64,000 nucleotides of DNA from an uncultured Eubacteriales bacterium. Its GTDB lineage: Bacteria > Bacillota > Clostridia > Oscillospirales > Acutalibacteraceae. The DNA lies in the NCBI GenBank assembly GCA_934454655.1, contig CAKSFK010000007.1, forward strand, positions 1 through 64,000, read 5' to 3'. Of the stretch, positions 49,776-59,328 are shown one piece after another (the first letter of the stretch is position 1; the number at the start of each line of letters is the position of its first letter). The translations under genes and the position numbers were made by a program. The notes under the pieces are model-generated. The model did no database searches and was not told the DNA's origin. It worked only from the letters and a program-made list of their open reading frames with translations.

Positions 49776-51277
49776 TTAAGCTTTCCTCCGCCCTCATGAA
49801 TAATTTTTTCATCCATTTCCTTTAATCTTAACATATCTTTACTTTTTTTACAAGCAAATAAAAGAATAATAACGCCGCAAAGCAGAAAAAGCGACAAATA
49901 AAATGAAAATTTACCCACCGTGACCGTTGAAAACGGCATTGAACCGAAAAATGTTATAACGCTGTTCATATATTTTGCAAGAATACCTGCCGCAAGGAAA
50001 AACGGATAAGCGGCAAAGGGAAGAAAGGCGTTTATAAACAGCGCGACGGCGGCGAGCGTCAGGGCGGATGTTGCCGCAAAGGATATAAGCAGGTTTGTTA
50101 TAACCGAAACGGTTGAAATATATCCGTAAATGTAAATAACAACCGGCAGAGTAAACAGCATTGCCGAAAGCGTTACGGCTATTGCGGAAATTATCCGCTT
50201 GGCAAATCTTCCGGCAGGAGTCGCCGGTGTTTTTATTCTCAGGGAAACGGGAACCGCAACGGTTATTATCCCGAGTGTTGAAAGCACGGACAGCTGAAAC
50301 GAAATATTAAATACCGAAAACGGCTCGGCTGCCAGCATAATCGTAACTGCCGCTCCCAGCGAGTTTTCGGGCGTTGGGTCATCTTTAAAGCATAAGCTTA
50401 AAGCAAGAATTATGTAACAAAGACCTGCGCGAAGTACGGATTTTGTAAACCCGCACAGGGCTGACATAAATATTACCGTCAGAAAAATAACAAGCGCCTT
50501 TACAAAACGGTTGCGGGTAAATCTGTTTGTTATCAGTGTGACAAGGGTTACTATTGTTGTTAAATGCAGACCGGAAACCACCATAATATGGCTTACACCC
50601 GCGGCTTTGATAAGGGAATAAAATTCATCGGTTATATAACCCGAATCTCCGTAGACCAATGCGATAAGGGTTGATGCTTCGCCGTAACCGACGTTCCCGA
50701 ACAGTGAACGTCTAATAGATTTTCTCAGCCGTAAAACCGCGGCAAGCACCTTATCGGGATTACCGCCGCTGCTAATATCACCCGTTATACTGCCGCTTAA
50801 ATATACGCTGTCCGAATACCACGAAAGTTTATAATCGTCATTCATTGCTTTAAGCTTTACCGACGCATATATCCTGTCGCCGAGTTCGGGTACACTGCCG
50901 TTTCCGTATGCGGAGATGCGGGTCCCGTTTCGTATTCCTTCACAGTTATTCGCCTCAATAACCGCATGATAATAATCGCCGCGTTCTTTCGGTTCTTCGG
51001 TAACAATAAAACTGCCGCTCAACTCGCACCCGTCAAGCATATTCAGCTTATTAATTCTTGTGAGCGTCACCATAACCGAACAGCAAACCAGAACGGCTGC
51101 AAACATAACGGTAAGATATTTAACTTTTACACGGCGTGCGGCTGAAACAAAGAAGAGAAAGATTGCCGCAATGCCGAGGATAAACACGGTTATTCCCGAA
51201 TAATAGCCTATAATGCAAATTACACAGCATATAAAACCCGCAAGCAGCATAGGCCGCATTTTAAAATAGTCCGTCAT
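49766..51277 (-). CDS. comEC: ComEC/Rec2-type membrane protein lacking the hydrolase domain
   Basis: 503 aa with about ten membrane spans. ComEC forms the channel for DNA uptake in transformation. The OB-like N-terminal domain (about 80-165) and the competence membrane domain (VVSGLHLTTIVTLVT, GFTKSVLRAGLCYI) are present. Typical ComEC proteins of about 700-800 aa end in a metallo-beta-lactamase domain; this one stops right after the last spans. Either a separate gene supplies the nuclease or uptake function is lost. Confidence 0.85.
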   Translation of the reverse strand: MTDYFKMRPMLLAGFICCVICIIGYYSGITVFILGIAAIFLFFVSAARRVKVKYLTVMFAAVLVCCSVMVTLTRINKLNMLDGCELSGSFIVTEEPKERGDYYHAVIEANNCEGIRNGTRISAYGNGSVPELGDRIYASVKLKAMNDDYKLSWYSDSVYLSGSITGDISSGGNPDKVLAAVLRLRKSIRRSLFGNVGYGEASTLIALVYGDSGYITDEFYSLIKAAGVSHIMVVSGLHLTTIVTLVTLITNRFTRNRFVKALVIFLTVIFMSALCGFTKSVLRAGLCYIILALSLCFKDDPTPENSLGAAVTIMLAAEPFSVFNISFQLSVLSTLGIITVAVPVSLRIKTPATPAGRFAKRIISAIAVTLSAMLFTLPVVIYIYGYISTVSVITNLLISFAATSALTLAAVALFINAFLPFAAYPFFLAAGILAKYMNSVITFFGSMPFSTVTVGKFSFYLSLFLLCGVIILLFACKKSKDMLRLKEMDEKIIHEGGGKLKWR

Positions 51278-51288
51278 TTCAAAAAAGC

Positions 51289-53259
51289 CTACTTTATCAT
51301 TTCCTCAAACTGAGCCTCGTCAATAACCGTAACGCCGAGCTTTGCCGCCTTTTCAAGCTTGCTTCCGGCTTCCTCTCCCGCGAGAACATAGGCGGTTTTT
51401 TTGGAAACGGACGAGGAGGTTTTTCCGCCGAACGATTCAATAATCTCAGCCGCCTCGTTTCTTGTGTAGGTTGGCAGTGTGCCGGTAAGCACAAATGTCA
51501 TTCCGGAAAAGCGGTTGTCCTTTAATTCTTTAAGGTATTGCATATTTACACCGCATTCCTTAAAGCGTTCGATCATTGCGTGGGTTTCGGGCAGGGAAAA
51601 GAATTCGTAAGCCGAACGCGCGAGTATTTCACCGAAGCCGTCAATACTTTCAAGCTTGTCCGCGTCAGCCGACATAACGGCGTCAATATTGCCGAAATGC
51701 TCTGCCAAAAGCGCCGCCGCCTTACTGCCTATGTGGCGTATTCCCAGAGCATATATAAGCCTTGAAACATCGTTGCCTTTGGATTTTTCTATTGCGGCTT
51801 TAAGGTTTTCAACGGTTTTTTCTCCCGTTCGTTCAAGTTCTAAAACGCGGTCGTAGTCAAGGCGATATATATCGTCGATATTCTCAATAAGGCCGTTGTT
51901 TAAAAGCTGTTCAAGAACCGCGGGACCCAGCCCCTCAATATCCATAGCGTCACGCGAAGTAAAGTGTATAAGGTGGCGCAGTATCTGAGCGGGACAGTCC
52001 GCATTGGTGCAGCGAAGCACCGCTTCGCCCTCTTCTCTTGTAACGGGCGAGCCGCACGAAGGGCAGAACTTCGGCATTTCATACGGTACTGCGTCCTTCG
52101 GGTGGGATTTTACCGAAAGCACTTCGGGAATAATATCTCCCGCCTTGCGTACAATTACCGTATCTCCCAGTCTTATGCCTTTTTGCAGAATAAAATCCTC
52201 GTTGTGAAGCGTTGCGCGGCTTACCGTTGTGCCGGCAAGCGTTATCGGGTCAAAAACCGCTGTAGGGGTGAGAGCACCCGTTCTTCCTACGTTTATTTCA
52301 ATGCTTTTAAGCACCGTTTCTTTTTCCTCGGGCGGAAATTTAAAGGCAACCGCCCATTTGGGGTATTTAGACGTACTTCCCAGTTCCTCACGGTAGGAAA
52401 GGCTGTCAACCTTAATTACCGCGCCGTCAATGTCATACGGCAGCGAGCCGCGCGAAGCGCCTATGCGCTCAACCTCGGCAACGGCGCTGTCGGTATCGGT
52501 GCATTTTTTATATGTCGGCAGGGTGTGAAAACCGAGGGATTTAATAAAATCCAGAGTTTCTATGTGCGATGTAAACTCTCTGCCGGTAATGCGCTGAATG
52601 TTAAACACAAAAATATCAAGTTCGCGTTCTGCGGTGATTTTCGGATTCTTCTGCCTTAAAGAGCCCGCCGCCGCGTTGCGCGGATTCTTTGCCGCCGCCT
52701 CGCCTGAGTTTTCCTGCTTTTTCACAAGTCTTTCAAAGCTTTCGCGCGGCATATAGACCTCGCCTCTTACCTCTAACTCTCCGTCAAATCTTATGGCTTT
52801 GGGTATCGATTTTATTTGCAGCAGGTTTGCGGTTACATCCTCTCCGGTAACACCGTCGCCCCGCGTTGAACCGCGGAAGAACAGCCCGTCTTTATATTCA
52901 AGCGATACCGAAAGGCCGTCAATTTTAGGCTCAACCGAAAGCGCTGTGTGCGACAGGTCGATTTTATCGCAAAACTGCCTTAACTCATCGGTGCTGAAAA
53001 CATCCTGCAGGCTCTCCATTTTTATCGCGTGCGTAACGGGAGAAAAAAGCTTGAGCGCCGCCCCGCCGACAGTCGCGGTAGGGGAGTCCTCGCGTTTGAA
53101 CTGCGGGAATTCGTTTTCAAGCGTTTCCAGCTCTCGCATCATAGCGTCGTACTGATAGTCCTCAATTTCAGGCGCGTCGTCGATATAGTACTTTTTGTTG
53201 TGGTACTTAAGCGACTCGCTTAATTCTTTAATTTTCTCTTCGGCGGTTTTAATGTCCAT
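51289..53259 (-). CDS. ligA: NAD-dependent DNA ligase
   Basis: 656 aa, full length. It seals nicks in replication and repair using NAD+. In order: NAD-binding Ia domain (YHNKKYYIDDAPEI), adenylation domain with active-site KIDG (about 113-116), OB fold, four-Cys zinc finger (CPSCG and CTNADCPAQ), helix-hairpin-helix domain and C-terminal BRCT. All elements are intact. ATG 53259 follows CAGGTG. Eleven bases separate it from comEC downstream. Confidence 0.97.
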   Translation of the reverse strand: MDIKTAEEKIKELSESLKYHNKKYYIDDAPEIEDYQYDAMMRELETLENEFPQFKREDSPTATVGGAALKLFSPVTHAIKMESLQDVFSTDELRQFCDKIDLSHTALSVEPKIDGLSVSLEYKDGLFFRGSTRGDGVTGEDVTANLLQIKSIPKAIRFDGELEVRGEVYMPRESFERLVKKQENSGEAAAKNPRNAAAGSLRQKNPKITAERELDIFVFNIQRITGREFTSHIETLDFIKSLGFHTLPTYKKCTDTDSAVAEVERIGASRGSLPYDIDGAVIKVDSLSYREELGSTSKYPKWAVAFKFPPEEKETVLKSIEINVGRTGALTPTAVFDPITLAGTTVSRATLHNEDFILQKGIRLGDTVIVRKAGDIIPEVLSVKSHPKDAVPYEMPKFCPSCGSPVTREEGEAVLRCTNADCPAQILRHLIHFTSRDAMDIEGLGPAVLEQLLNNGLIENIDDIYRLDYDRVLELERTGEKTVENLKAAIEKSKGNDVSRLIYALGIRHIGSKAAALLAEHFGNIDAVMSADADKLESIDGFGEILARSAYEFFSLPETHAMIERFKECGVNMQYLKELKDNRFSGMTFVLTGTLPTYTRNEAAEIIESFGGKTSSSVSKKTAYVLAGEEAGSKLEKAAKLGVTVIDEAQFEEMIK

Positions 53260-53302
53260 TTTTACACCTGAATTTCCGATTGATTTTTTCTGCGGTCTGC
53301 GG

Positions 53303-53992
53303 TTATTCCGCGGGAACGGCGCCGTAATCGTTTATCAGTCCCGCGGTTTCGTCCCCCGCGTTTTCAATTACCTGAGTAAACGCCTCGGGCGTTTTGCCCA
53401 CTATTACCGTCTGCGCCGCAATTACGGAGGTTGAAACCTTTATCGGCTTTTTATACCACGCGGCAACAAAGCTGCCGCCGATGTCAACATCTATCATAAC
53501 AAGGTGAAGCACCTGGTTAATGCCCGCAGACTTAAACTCGTGCGAAAAATCCGTCACGGCGGTTGCGGTAAGCTGCATTTTAAAGTGAACCTTGGGACCT
53601 ACGGCATTTGTGTATGAATTTGAAAAAAATGTCCCGAGCGGTATATACAGGTCATAGTATTCTCTGCTGTCGATAATATCCGAAAGCCTTAGGGATATAA
53701 GACTTTTAAGGGAGTTTATCTTGGCAATATCGGTTTCCGCACTTGTAACGTTCCCGTCGCTGTCGCGCGACAGTGTTATTATATCCGAATATGTCACGTT
53801 TTCCTCGTTTAAAATCTGAAGCACCGCCTCGTTTGCGGCGTTTATAAGCTTTGTTTCGGCAACGCTTACGGCGTACGATATAACTATCGGGCGCATCTTA
53901 AAAAACGATAACGCAAATACGGCGGCTATTGCCGATAATATTGCAATAAAACGCAGAAATACCGTATTATCCCTGTATTTTCTTTTTTTCAT
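53303..53992 (-). CDS. yunB: Sporulation protein YunB
   Basis: About 229 aa. YunB is a mother-cell sporulation protein of uncertain function, conserved in spore formers. One N-terminal membrane span (about 15-33) is followed by family strings NEAVLQILNEENVTYSDI, IPLGTFFSNSYTNAVGPKV and LHLVMIDVDI. ATG 53992 is preceded by GAGGG; a GTG nine bases further up is also possible. It lies downstream of the dehydratase activase pair but is separated by about 64 nt. Confidence 0.88.
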   Translation of the reverse strand: MKKRKYRDNTVFLRFIAILSAIAAVFALSFFKMRPIVISYAVSVAETKLINAANEAVLQILNEENVTYSDIITLSRDSDGNVTSAETDIAKINSLKSLISLRLSDIIDSREYYDLYIPLGTFFSNSYTNAVGPKVHFKMQLTATAVTDFSHEFKSAGINQVLHLVMIDVDIGGSFVAAWYKKPIKVSTSVIAAQTVIVGKTPEAFTQVIENAGDETAGLINDYGAVPAE

Positions 53993-54055
53993 AACCCTCA
54001 CGCCCTTTTTCTCTAACATTTTACGGAGTAAACGGGCGTTTTGCCAACAAAAAAT

Positions 54056-55375
54056 TTATTTGTGCGTTAATACCGCGCTTTCGGCGGAATTTTCACCGTT
54101 TAGGGTTATACTGTTTTCTCTGTTTTTATCCTCAAGCTCTGCCCTTGCGTTTGCAAGCATAAGTTTTATGCGGTTTTCCTGATTGACCTTTGAAGCGCCC
54201 GAGTCATAGTCAATGGCAACAATGTTCATATCGGGATTTTTTTCTTTAAGCGGTTTCATCATACCCTTGCCGCATATATGGTTCGGCAGGCACCCGAACG
54301 GCTGGGTGCAGACAATGTTATGCACGCCCTCATCGTTCAGTTCAAGCATTTCGGCAGGCAACAGCCAACCCTCGCCCATTTTTGTGCCGAAGCCCATAAA
54401 ATCCCGTATTAAGTCCATTGTGTGAGCAATTGGCGTGGGCGGTGTGAAGTTGCTGTTGTTTTTTATAATTTCAATTATCTCGTTTTGCTGCTTTTTAAGG
54501 TAACTAAACACAAAGCTTAACAGCGGTTTCCGCGCCTTGTGCAAGCCGTAAAGCTCAATATCGGAAAGATTGGAAACTATGCAGTACATAAAGAAGTCAA
54601 GGAGTCCCGGCACTACAACCTCGGCACCCTCGTCAATTAAAAACTGCTCGAGATTATTGTTGCCCAGCGGCGAATATTTAACGTATATCTCACCGACAAC
54701 ACCGACCTTGACCTTTTCCGTTTTTTCCATGGGAATTTCCGCAAAGCGCGAAAGTATCATTTTGCAGTTTTCCTTAACCTTTTTAAAGGAGACACCCTCC
54801 GTTTGCATTTTGTCCGCAAGCAGTGCCGTTAATTCATCGGCAAGCTGTTCTGTCCGCCCTTTGTTCTTTTCGTACGGCTTGCATTGGTTCACAAGGCTTA
54901 AAAGCAGATCGCCGTAAATTATTCCGTAAAAAAGCCTGTGAATCATAGACACGGTAGGCTTGAATCCGGGGTGATTTTCGAGCCCGGACAAATTGAGCGA
55001 TATTACCGGTATGTATCCGTACCCCGCGCGTTCAAGCGCTTTTCTGAGCAGAAATATGTAGTTCGAGGCGCGGCATCCGCCGCCCGTCTGAAACAGTATG
55101 AGCGCGGTTTTTTGCGGGTCGTATTTGCCGGAGTTAAGCGCGTCGATAAACTGACCGATAACAAGTATAGCGGGGTAGCATGTGTCGTTGTGAACATATT
55201 TTAAACCTGTTTCGATTATTCTGTGACCCGAGGTTTCAAGCAGTTCCATTTTGTACCCGTAGCTTTCAAAAATCTTTAAGAATATTTTGAAGTGGCGGGG
55301 GAGCATATTCGGCACAAGAATGGTGTATTCCTTACGCATTTCTTCCGTAAAGGGTATGTACTTACGTTCTTCCAT
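54056..55375 (-). CDS. 2-hydroxyacyl-CoA dehydratase subunit-like protein (activase partner)
   Basis: 439 aa. It resembles the C-terminal third of the large acyl-CoA dehydratase activase-related proteins and the HgdB/HgdC-type dehydratase fold. Visible strings are FQTGGGCRASNYI, LGNNNLEQFL and CTQPFGCLPNHICGKGMMK, whose Cys could bind an Fe-S cluster. In many Clostridia this part is fused with the upstream part into one protein of about 1,400 aa. Here it is a separate gene whose ATG overlaps the activase end by 14 nt with AAAGGAG as its own site, so this is not a frameshift artefact. Confidence 0.8.
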   Translation of the reverse strand: MEERKYIPFTEEMRKEYTILVPNMLPRHFKIFLKIFESYGYKMELLETSGHRIIETGLKYVHNDTCYPAILVIGQFIDALNSGKYDPQKTALILFQTGGGCRASNYIFLLRKALERAGYGYIPVISLNLSGLENHPGFKPTVSMIHRLFYGIIYGDLLLSLVNQCKPYEKNKGRTEQLADELTALLADKMQTEGVSFKKVKENCKMILSRFAEIPMEKTEKVKVGVVGEIYVKYSPLGNNNLEQFLIDEGAEVVVPGLLDFFMYCIVSNLSDIELYGLHKARKPLLSFVFSYLKKQQNEIIEIIKNNSNFTPPTPIAHTMDLIRDFMGFGTKMGEGWLLPAEMLELNDEGVHNIVCTQPFGCLPNHICGKGMMKPLKEKNPDMNIVAIDYDSGASKVNQENRIKLMLANARAELEDKNRENSITLNGENSAESAVLTHK

Positions 55376-58319
55376 TTTTCTCGCTCCTTTCGTTAAGCGC
55401 GCCTATGAGCGAACGCAGTCTTATTTTAACAGCGCCGAGGTTTGTAATTTCGTCAATTTTAATTTGGGTGTAGAACTTGCCGCGGCTTTCAAGTATCTCA
55501 CGCACCTCGTCGGTTGTTATGGCGTCCACACCGCACCCGAAGGATACCAGCTGCACAAGCTCCGTATCCTTATGCTCTGCGGCGTAGCGTGCGGCACGGT
55601 AAAGCCTTGCGTGATAAGTCCACTGGTTTAAAACCTTAACCGTGAGCGGCTCGGCAAGCGCAAAAACGCTGTCCTCACTCACCACGGCAAACCCCAGCGA
55701 GTTTGCAAGCTTATCAATGCCGTGACCTATTTCGGCGTCAATGTGGTAGGGTCTGCCGGCTAATATCATAATCCGTTTGTTGTTTTCCCGCGCAAACTCG
55801 AGCGCGCGCCTGCCCTCGGCTTTCACGGCGTTCATATATTCGCCGTATTTTTTCAATCCGTAATTAACGGCGGAACGAACCTCGGATTTTTTAATTCCGT
55901 CATAGCGGCGGCTTAAGTAATCAAACAGCTCGTTTGCAAGTTCCTTCTTGCTGTTTATGTTAAGGTAAGGATACAAAAATTTAACGTTCCTAAGTTCCTC
56001 AACGTTGCCGTTCAACAGCTCGGAATAGTAAGCCACAACCGGGCAATTGTAATGATTGTCGGTCATTTTTTCATCCATATTGTAGGTAAGGCAGGGGTAA
56101 AAAATTGCGTCAACACCGCTTGATATCAGCGTTTCAATATGCCCGTGCATTATTTTTGCGGGGTAGCACGCCGTGTCGGACGGGATTGAAAACTGTCCCT
56201 TTTCATATATCCTGCGTGTGGACATAGGGGATACCTTAACTTCAAAACCCAGTTTTGTGAATAATGCGTGCCAAAGCGGCAAAAGTTCGTACATTCCAAG
56301 CGCCAAAGGCATACCCACCGTGCCGCGCGAACCCTTTTCGGATTTAAGCGAGGTAAGATAATTGCGCTTGAATTCGTAGAGGTTGGGCAGCTGCTCGCCC
56401 GCGGCCGATTTGCCCAGACCCTTTTCGCACTGGTTGCCGGAGATGAATTTTTTGCCGTCGCCGAATGAATTAACGGTCAGTCTGCAATGATTGGTGCAGC
56501 CCTGACATATCGCAGACTTTGCCGTGTGTGTAAAGGCTTTTAAGGCTTCACGGGAAATAATGCCCGATTTTTGAAGTTTTTTTGAGTAAAGCGCCGCGCC
56601 GTACGCGCCCATAAGCCCCGCTATGGACGGGCGAATTGCGTTGTGACCGATTTCGCGTTCAAAGGCGCGCAGTACCGCGTCGTTGTAAAATGTTCCGCCC
56701 TGAACAACGATTTTTTCGCCGAGCTCCGCCGCGGACGAGGCTCTTATAACCTTATAAAGCGCATTTTTAACGACGCTTATCGAAAGACCCGCGGAAATAT
56801 CCTCAACCGTAGCGCCGTCCTTTTGGGACTGCTTGACCGAGGAGTTCATAAACACCGTACAGCGGCTGCCGAGATCGACAGGCGCCGTGCCTTCTAAGCC
56901 TTTTGCGGCAAAGTCGGCTATTGAATATCCCATTGCCTTTGCAAAGGTTTCAAGAAACGAGCCGCAGCCCGAGGAGCAAGCCTCATTAAGCATTATGCTG
57001 TCTATCGCGCCGTTTCGTATTTTAAAGCACTTAATATCCTGACCGCCTATGTCTAGAATAAAGCCGACGTCCGGCTCAAAATATTTTGCCGCGGTGTAAT
57101 GCGCTATTGTTTCAACAAGACCTAAATCAACCGAGAAGGCGTGCTTTATAAGTTCCTCGCCGTAGCCCGTAACCGCTGAACCCGCAATTGTAATTCTGCC
57201 GCCGCATTTTTCGTAAATTTCTGTTAACTGCTCGCGCACAATTTCAACCGGATTTCCGCCGTTTGAGGAGTAGTATGAATAAAGAATTTCGTTATTGTCA
57301 TTCAGCAGGCACAGCTTTGTTGTGGTAGAACCGCAGTCAATTCCGAGATATGCTTTGCCGCTGTATTCGGCTATATCCGCATTCTTTACCGTGGCTTTGC
57401 CGTGCCTTGTTTTAAACTCATCATATTCCTCTTTGTTTGCAAAAAGCGGCTTGAGCCTTCCTTTTCCTGAGGATACGCCCGCCGCGTTTTCAACAAGGCT
57501 TAAAAGCGCGTCGGCGGTAAAGACGGGCTGTTGCTGTTCGGCATAGTACGAAGCGCCCAGAGCCACCGCAAAGCGCGCGTATTCGGGGAAAACGGCATGT
57601 TCGTCGTCAAGCTTGAGCGTTTCTTTGAATCTCAGCCTCAGCCCGTGGCAGTAATAAAGGGGGCCTCCCAAAAAAAGCACCTTTCCGTCAATCTTCCTGC
57701 CCTGTGCCAGACCCGCAACAGTCTGGTTGACAACCGCCTGATAAATGCTTGCCGCAACGTCCTCCTTGCGCGCGCCCTGGTTTAAGAGCGGCTGAATGTC
57801 GGTTTTGGCAAAAACGCCGCACCGCGAGGCAATAGGGTAGAGCCTGCCGGCATTAAGGCTTAATTTGTCAAGCTCATCAACCGTGACGTTAAGCAGTGTT
57901 GCCATCTGGTCAATAAAAGCGCCCGTGCCGCCCGCACAGCTGCCGTTCATTCGCTCGTCAATGCCGCCTTTAAAGAATATTATCTTTGCGTCCTCTCCGC
58001 CGAGCTCAATAACGCAGGACGTATCGGGCTCGCGCAGTTTTACAACCTGCGCCGTGGCAAAAACTTCCTGCACAAACGGTATATGCGCCGCCTCCGCAAG
58101 GCCAAGTCCCGCAGAGCCCGAAATTGAAGCTTTTATTTCACTGTCGCCCGTAATGTCCTTAACAAGGCGCAGGAGCTCGGCGGTCTTTTCCCTTACCATG
58201 GAAAAATGGCGTTCGTAACGTTCAAGCACCGTGTCATTACCGCGGCGAAGCACGATTTTTGCGGTGGTTGAGCCTATGTCTATTCCAAGCGAATATTCCG
58301 CGCGGAAATTATCTGTCAT
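55362..58319 (-). CDS. Acyl-CoA dehydratase activase with two ASKHA domains
   Basis: 985 aa. Two BadF/BcrA/HgdC-type ATPase domains occur in tandem: LGIDIGSTTAKIVL (about 11-24) and LGIDCGSTTTKLCL (about 325). They have matching GSCAGGTGAFID and ACSSGCGSFLE loops for the shared [4Fe-4S] cluster. A DUF2229-like region follows, with CQGCTNHCRLTV and a further Cys (GNQCEKG). Activases use ATP to reduce radical dehydratases; no classical dehydratase pair is adjacent, so the target is unknown. The promoter is at 58352-58380. Confidence 0.88.
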   Translation of the reverse strand: MTDNFRAEYSLGIDIGSTTAKIVLRRGNDTVLERYERHFSMVREKTAELLRLVKDITGDSEIKASISGSAGLGLAEAAHIPFVQEVFATAQVVKLREPDTSCVIELGGEDAKIIFFKGGIDERMNGSCAGGTGAFIDQMATLLNVTVDELDKLSLNAGRLYPIASRCGVFAKTDIQPLLNQGARKEDVAASIYQAVVNQTVAGLAQGRKIDGKVLFLGGPLYYCHGLRLRFKETLKLDDEHAVFPEYARFAVALGASYYAEQQQPVFTADALLSLVENAAGVSSGKGRLKPLFANKEEYDEFKTRHGKATVKNADIAEYSGKAYLGIDCGSTTTKLCLLNDNNEILYSYYSSNGGNPVEIVREQLTEIYEKCGGRITIAGSAVTGYGEELIKHAFSVDLGLVETIAHYTAAKYFEPDVGFILDIGGQDIKCFKIRNGAIDSIMLNEACSSGCGSFLETFAKAMGYSIADFAAKGLEGTAPVDLGSRCTVFMNSSVKQSQKDGATVEDISAGLSISVVKNALYKVIRASSAAELGEKIVVQGGTFYNDAVLRAFEREIGHNAIRPSIAGLMGAYGAALYSKKLQKSGIISREALKAFTHTAKSAICQGCTNHCRLTVNSFGDGKKFISGNQCEKGLGKSAAGEQLPNLYEFKRNYLTSLKSEKGSRGTVGMPLALGMYELLPLWHALFTKLGFEVKVSPMSTRRIYEKGQFSIPSDTACYPAKIMHGHIETLISSGVDAIFYPCLTYNMDEKMTDNHYNCPVVAYYSELLNGNVEELRNVKFLYPYLNINSKKELANELFDYLSRRYDGIKKSEVRSAVNYGLKKYGEYMNAVKAEGRRALEFARENNKRIMILAGRPYHIDAEIGHGIDKLANSLGFAVVSEDSVFALAEPLTVKVLNQWTYHARLYRAARYAAEHKDTELVQLVSFGCGVDAITTDEVREILESRGKFYTQIKIDEITNLGAVKIRLRSLIGALNERSEKNGRT

Positions 58320-58351
58320 GGCGTAATGCTCCTTAATGGATATTTCATTAT

Positions 58352-58380
58352 ATTATACAATATTTTTGTCGAAAAAACAA
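58352..58380 (-). promoter_or_regulatory. Sigma-A promoter of the dehydratase-activase operon
   Basis: On the minus strand: TTGTTT (58380-58375), 17-bp spacer, TATAAT (58357-58352). Confidence 0.7.
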
Positions 58381-58426
58381 TTATAAAATTGCAAATTCAT
58401 TTTAAATTGTTATCAATTTTACGGCG

Positions 58427-58481
58427 CAAAAAATACCGACGGCGGCAAGAGGGAGGAGTGTATCCCTCTTGCCGCCGTCGG
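58427..58481 (-). terminator. Terminator of the rhaA-rhaD operon
   Basis: A perfect 19-bp stem, plus-strand arms 58436-58454 and 58463-58481 with an 8-nt loop. On the minus strand TATTTTTTGC follows. It ends the leftward rhamnose genes just before the activase promoter. Confidence 0.9.
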
Positions 58482-58501
58482 GTTTAATAAATATCGGTTT
58501 C

Positions 58502-59323
58502 TCAGTCGAGGAAATCCTCGTTAAGCGTTACACCGAATTCTTTTGCGATAGCGCGAAGATTATCGTCCGAAATTGTCTGGCGTATGCCTTTTCCGCACGA
58601 AAGCGCCTTAACGTATATTTCGGCTGCCTTTTCGATCGTATGCATAAGCCCGAAGGTAATGTCAAAATCGGGTCCGGAAACAAACAGTCCGTGATGCGCC
58701 CACACCGCTGCGTCATATTTTTTCATAAGCTCGCTTGTGGCAAGTGCTATATCACTGCCGCCGGGAACCATCCACGGAACAACGCCCACGCCGCCCGGGA
58801 ATACAACGGGACACTCGGTGGCACTGGTCCACAGCGCCTTTGTGAAATCCTTGTCAGTAAGGGGCAGAACAAACGTCAGGGCAATAACATTAGCCGGGTG
58901 CGCGTGGTATATAACGCGGTATTCACCGTTTGTTGCCGCCTTTCTTACGCTGTGGTTCATAAAGTGGCTCGGAAATTCGCTTGTGGGCCTGCCGCCCTTG
59001 CAGAGTCCCCAAACTATGCGGTAACTGTCGCCCGCGTCATTTATTTCAACAATGCAGATGTTGTCCTGCGGGGCTAAAATTACGTTGCGGAAAAATTTGC
59101 CCGAACCCGTGGCAATAAAATATTCACCCTTAAGGTTGTCTGCCTTAACACCCATATTGACCCAGGGCTTATCCGTCTTGAAGTAAGGACGGCACTCCTC
59201 AACCTCTTCGGGACGCATACGGTATGTAAGGTTACCGCCGTTGCGCTCGTGCCAGCCCTGCTCCCAACCGTCGTTACACATACGAATATAGTCTTTTATT
59301 ACTGCTATATCAAGTATACCCAT
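58502..59323 (-). CDS. rhaD: L-rhamnulose-1-phosphate aldolase
   Basis: 273 aa class-II aldolase. It splits rhamnulose-1-phosphate to DHAP and lactaldehyde. HERNGGNLTYR (phosphate site), YHAHPANVIAL (two zinc His) and WAHHGLFVSG (third zinc His) are all present. Starting 6 nt after rhaA, it is in the same operon. The kinase rhaB is not in the window, so it must be encoded elsewhere. Confidence 0.95.
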   Translation of the reverse strand: MGILDIAVIKDYIRMCNDGWEQGWHERNGGNLTYRMRPEEVEECRPYFKTDKPWVNMGVKADNLKGEYFIATGSGKFFRNVILAPQDNICIVEINDAGDSYRIVWGLCKGGRPTSEFPSHFMNHSVRKAATNGEYRVIYHAHPANVIALTFVLPLTDKDFTKALWTSATECPVVFPGGVGVVPWMVPGGSDIALATSELMKKYDAAVWAHHGLFVSGPDFDITFGLMHTIEKAAEIYVKALSCGKGIRQTISDDNLRAIAKEFGVTLNEDFLD

Positions 59324-59328
59324 TATAA

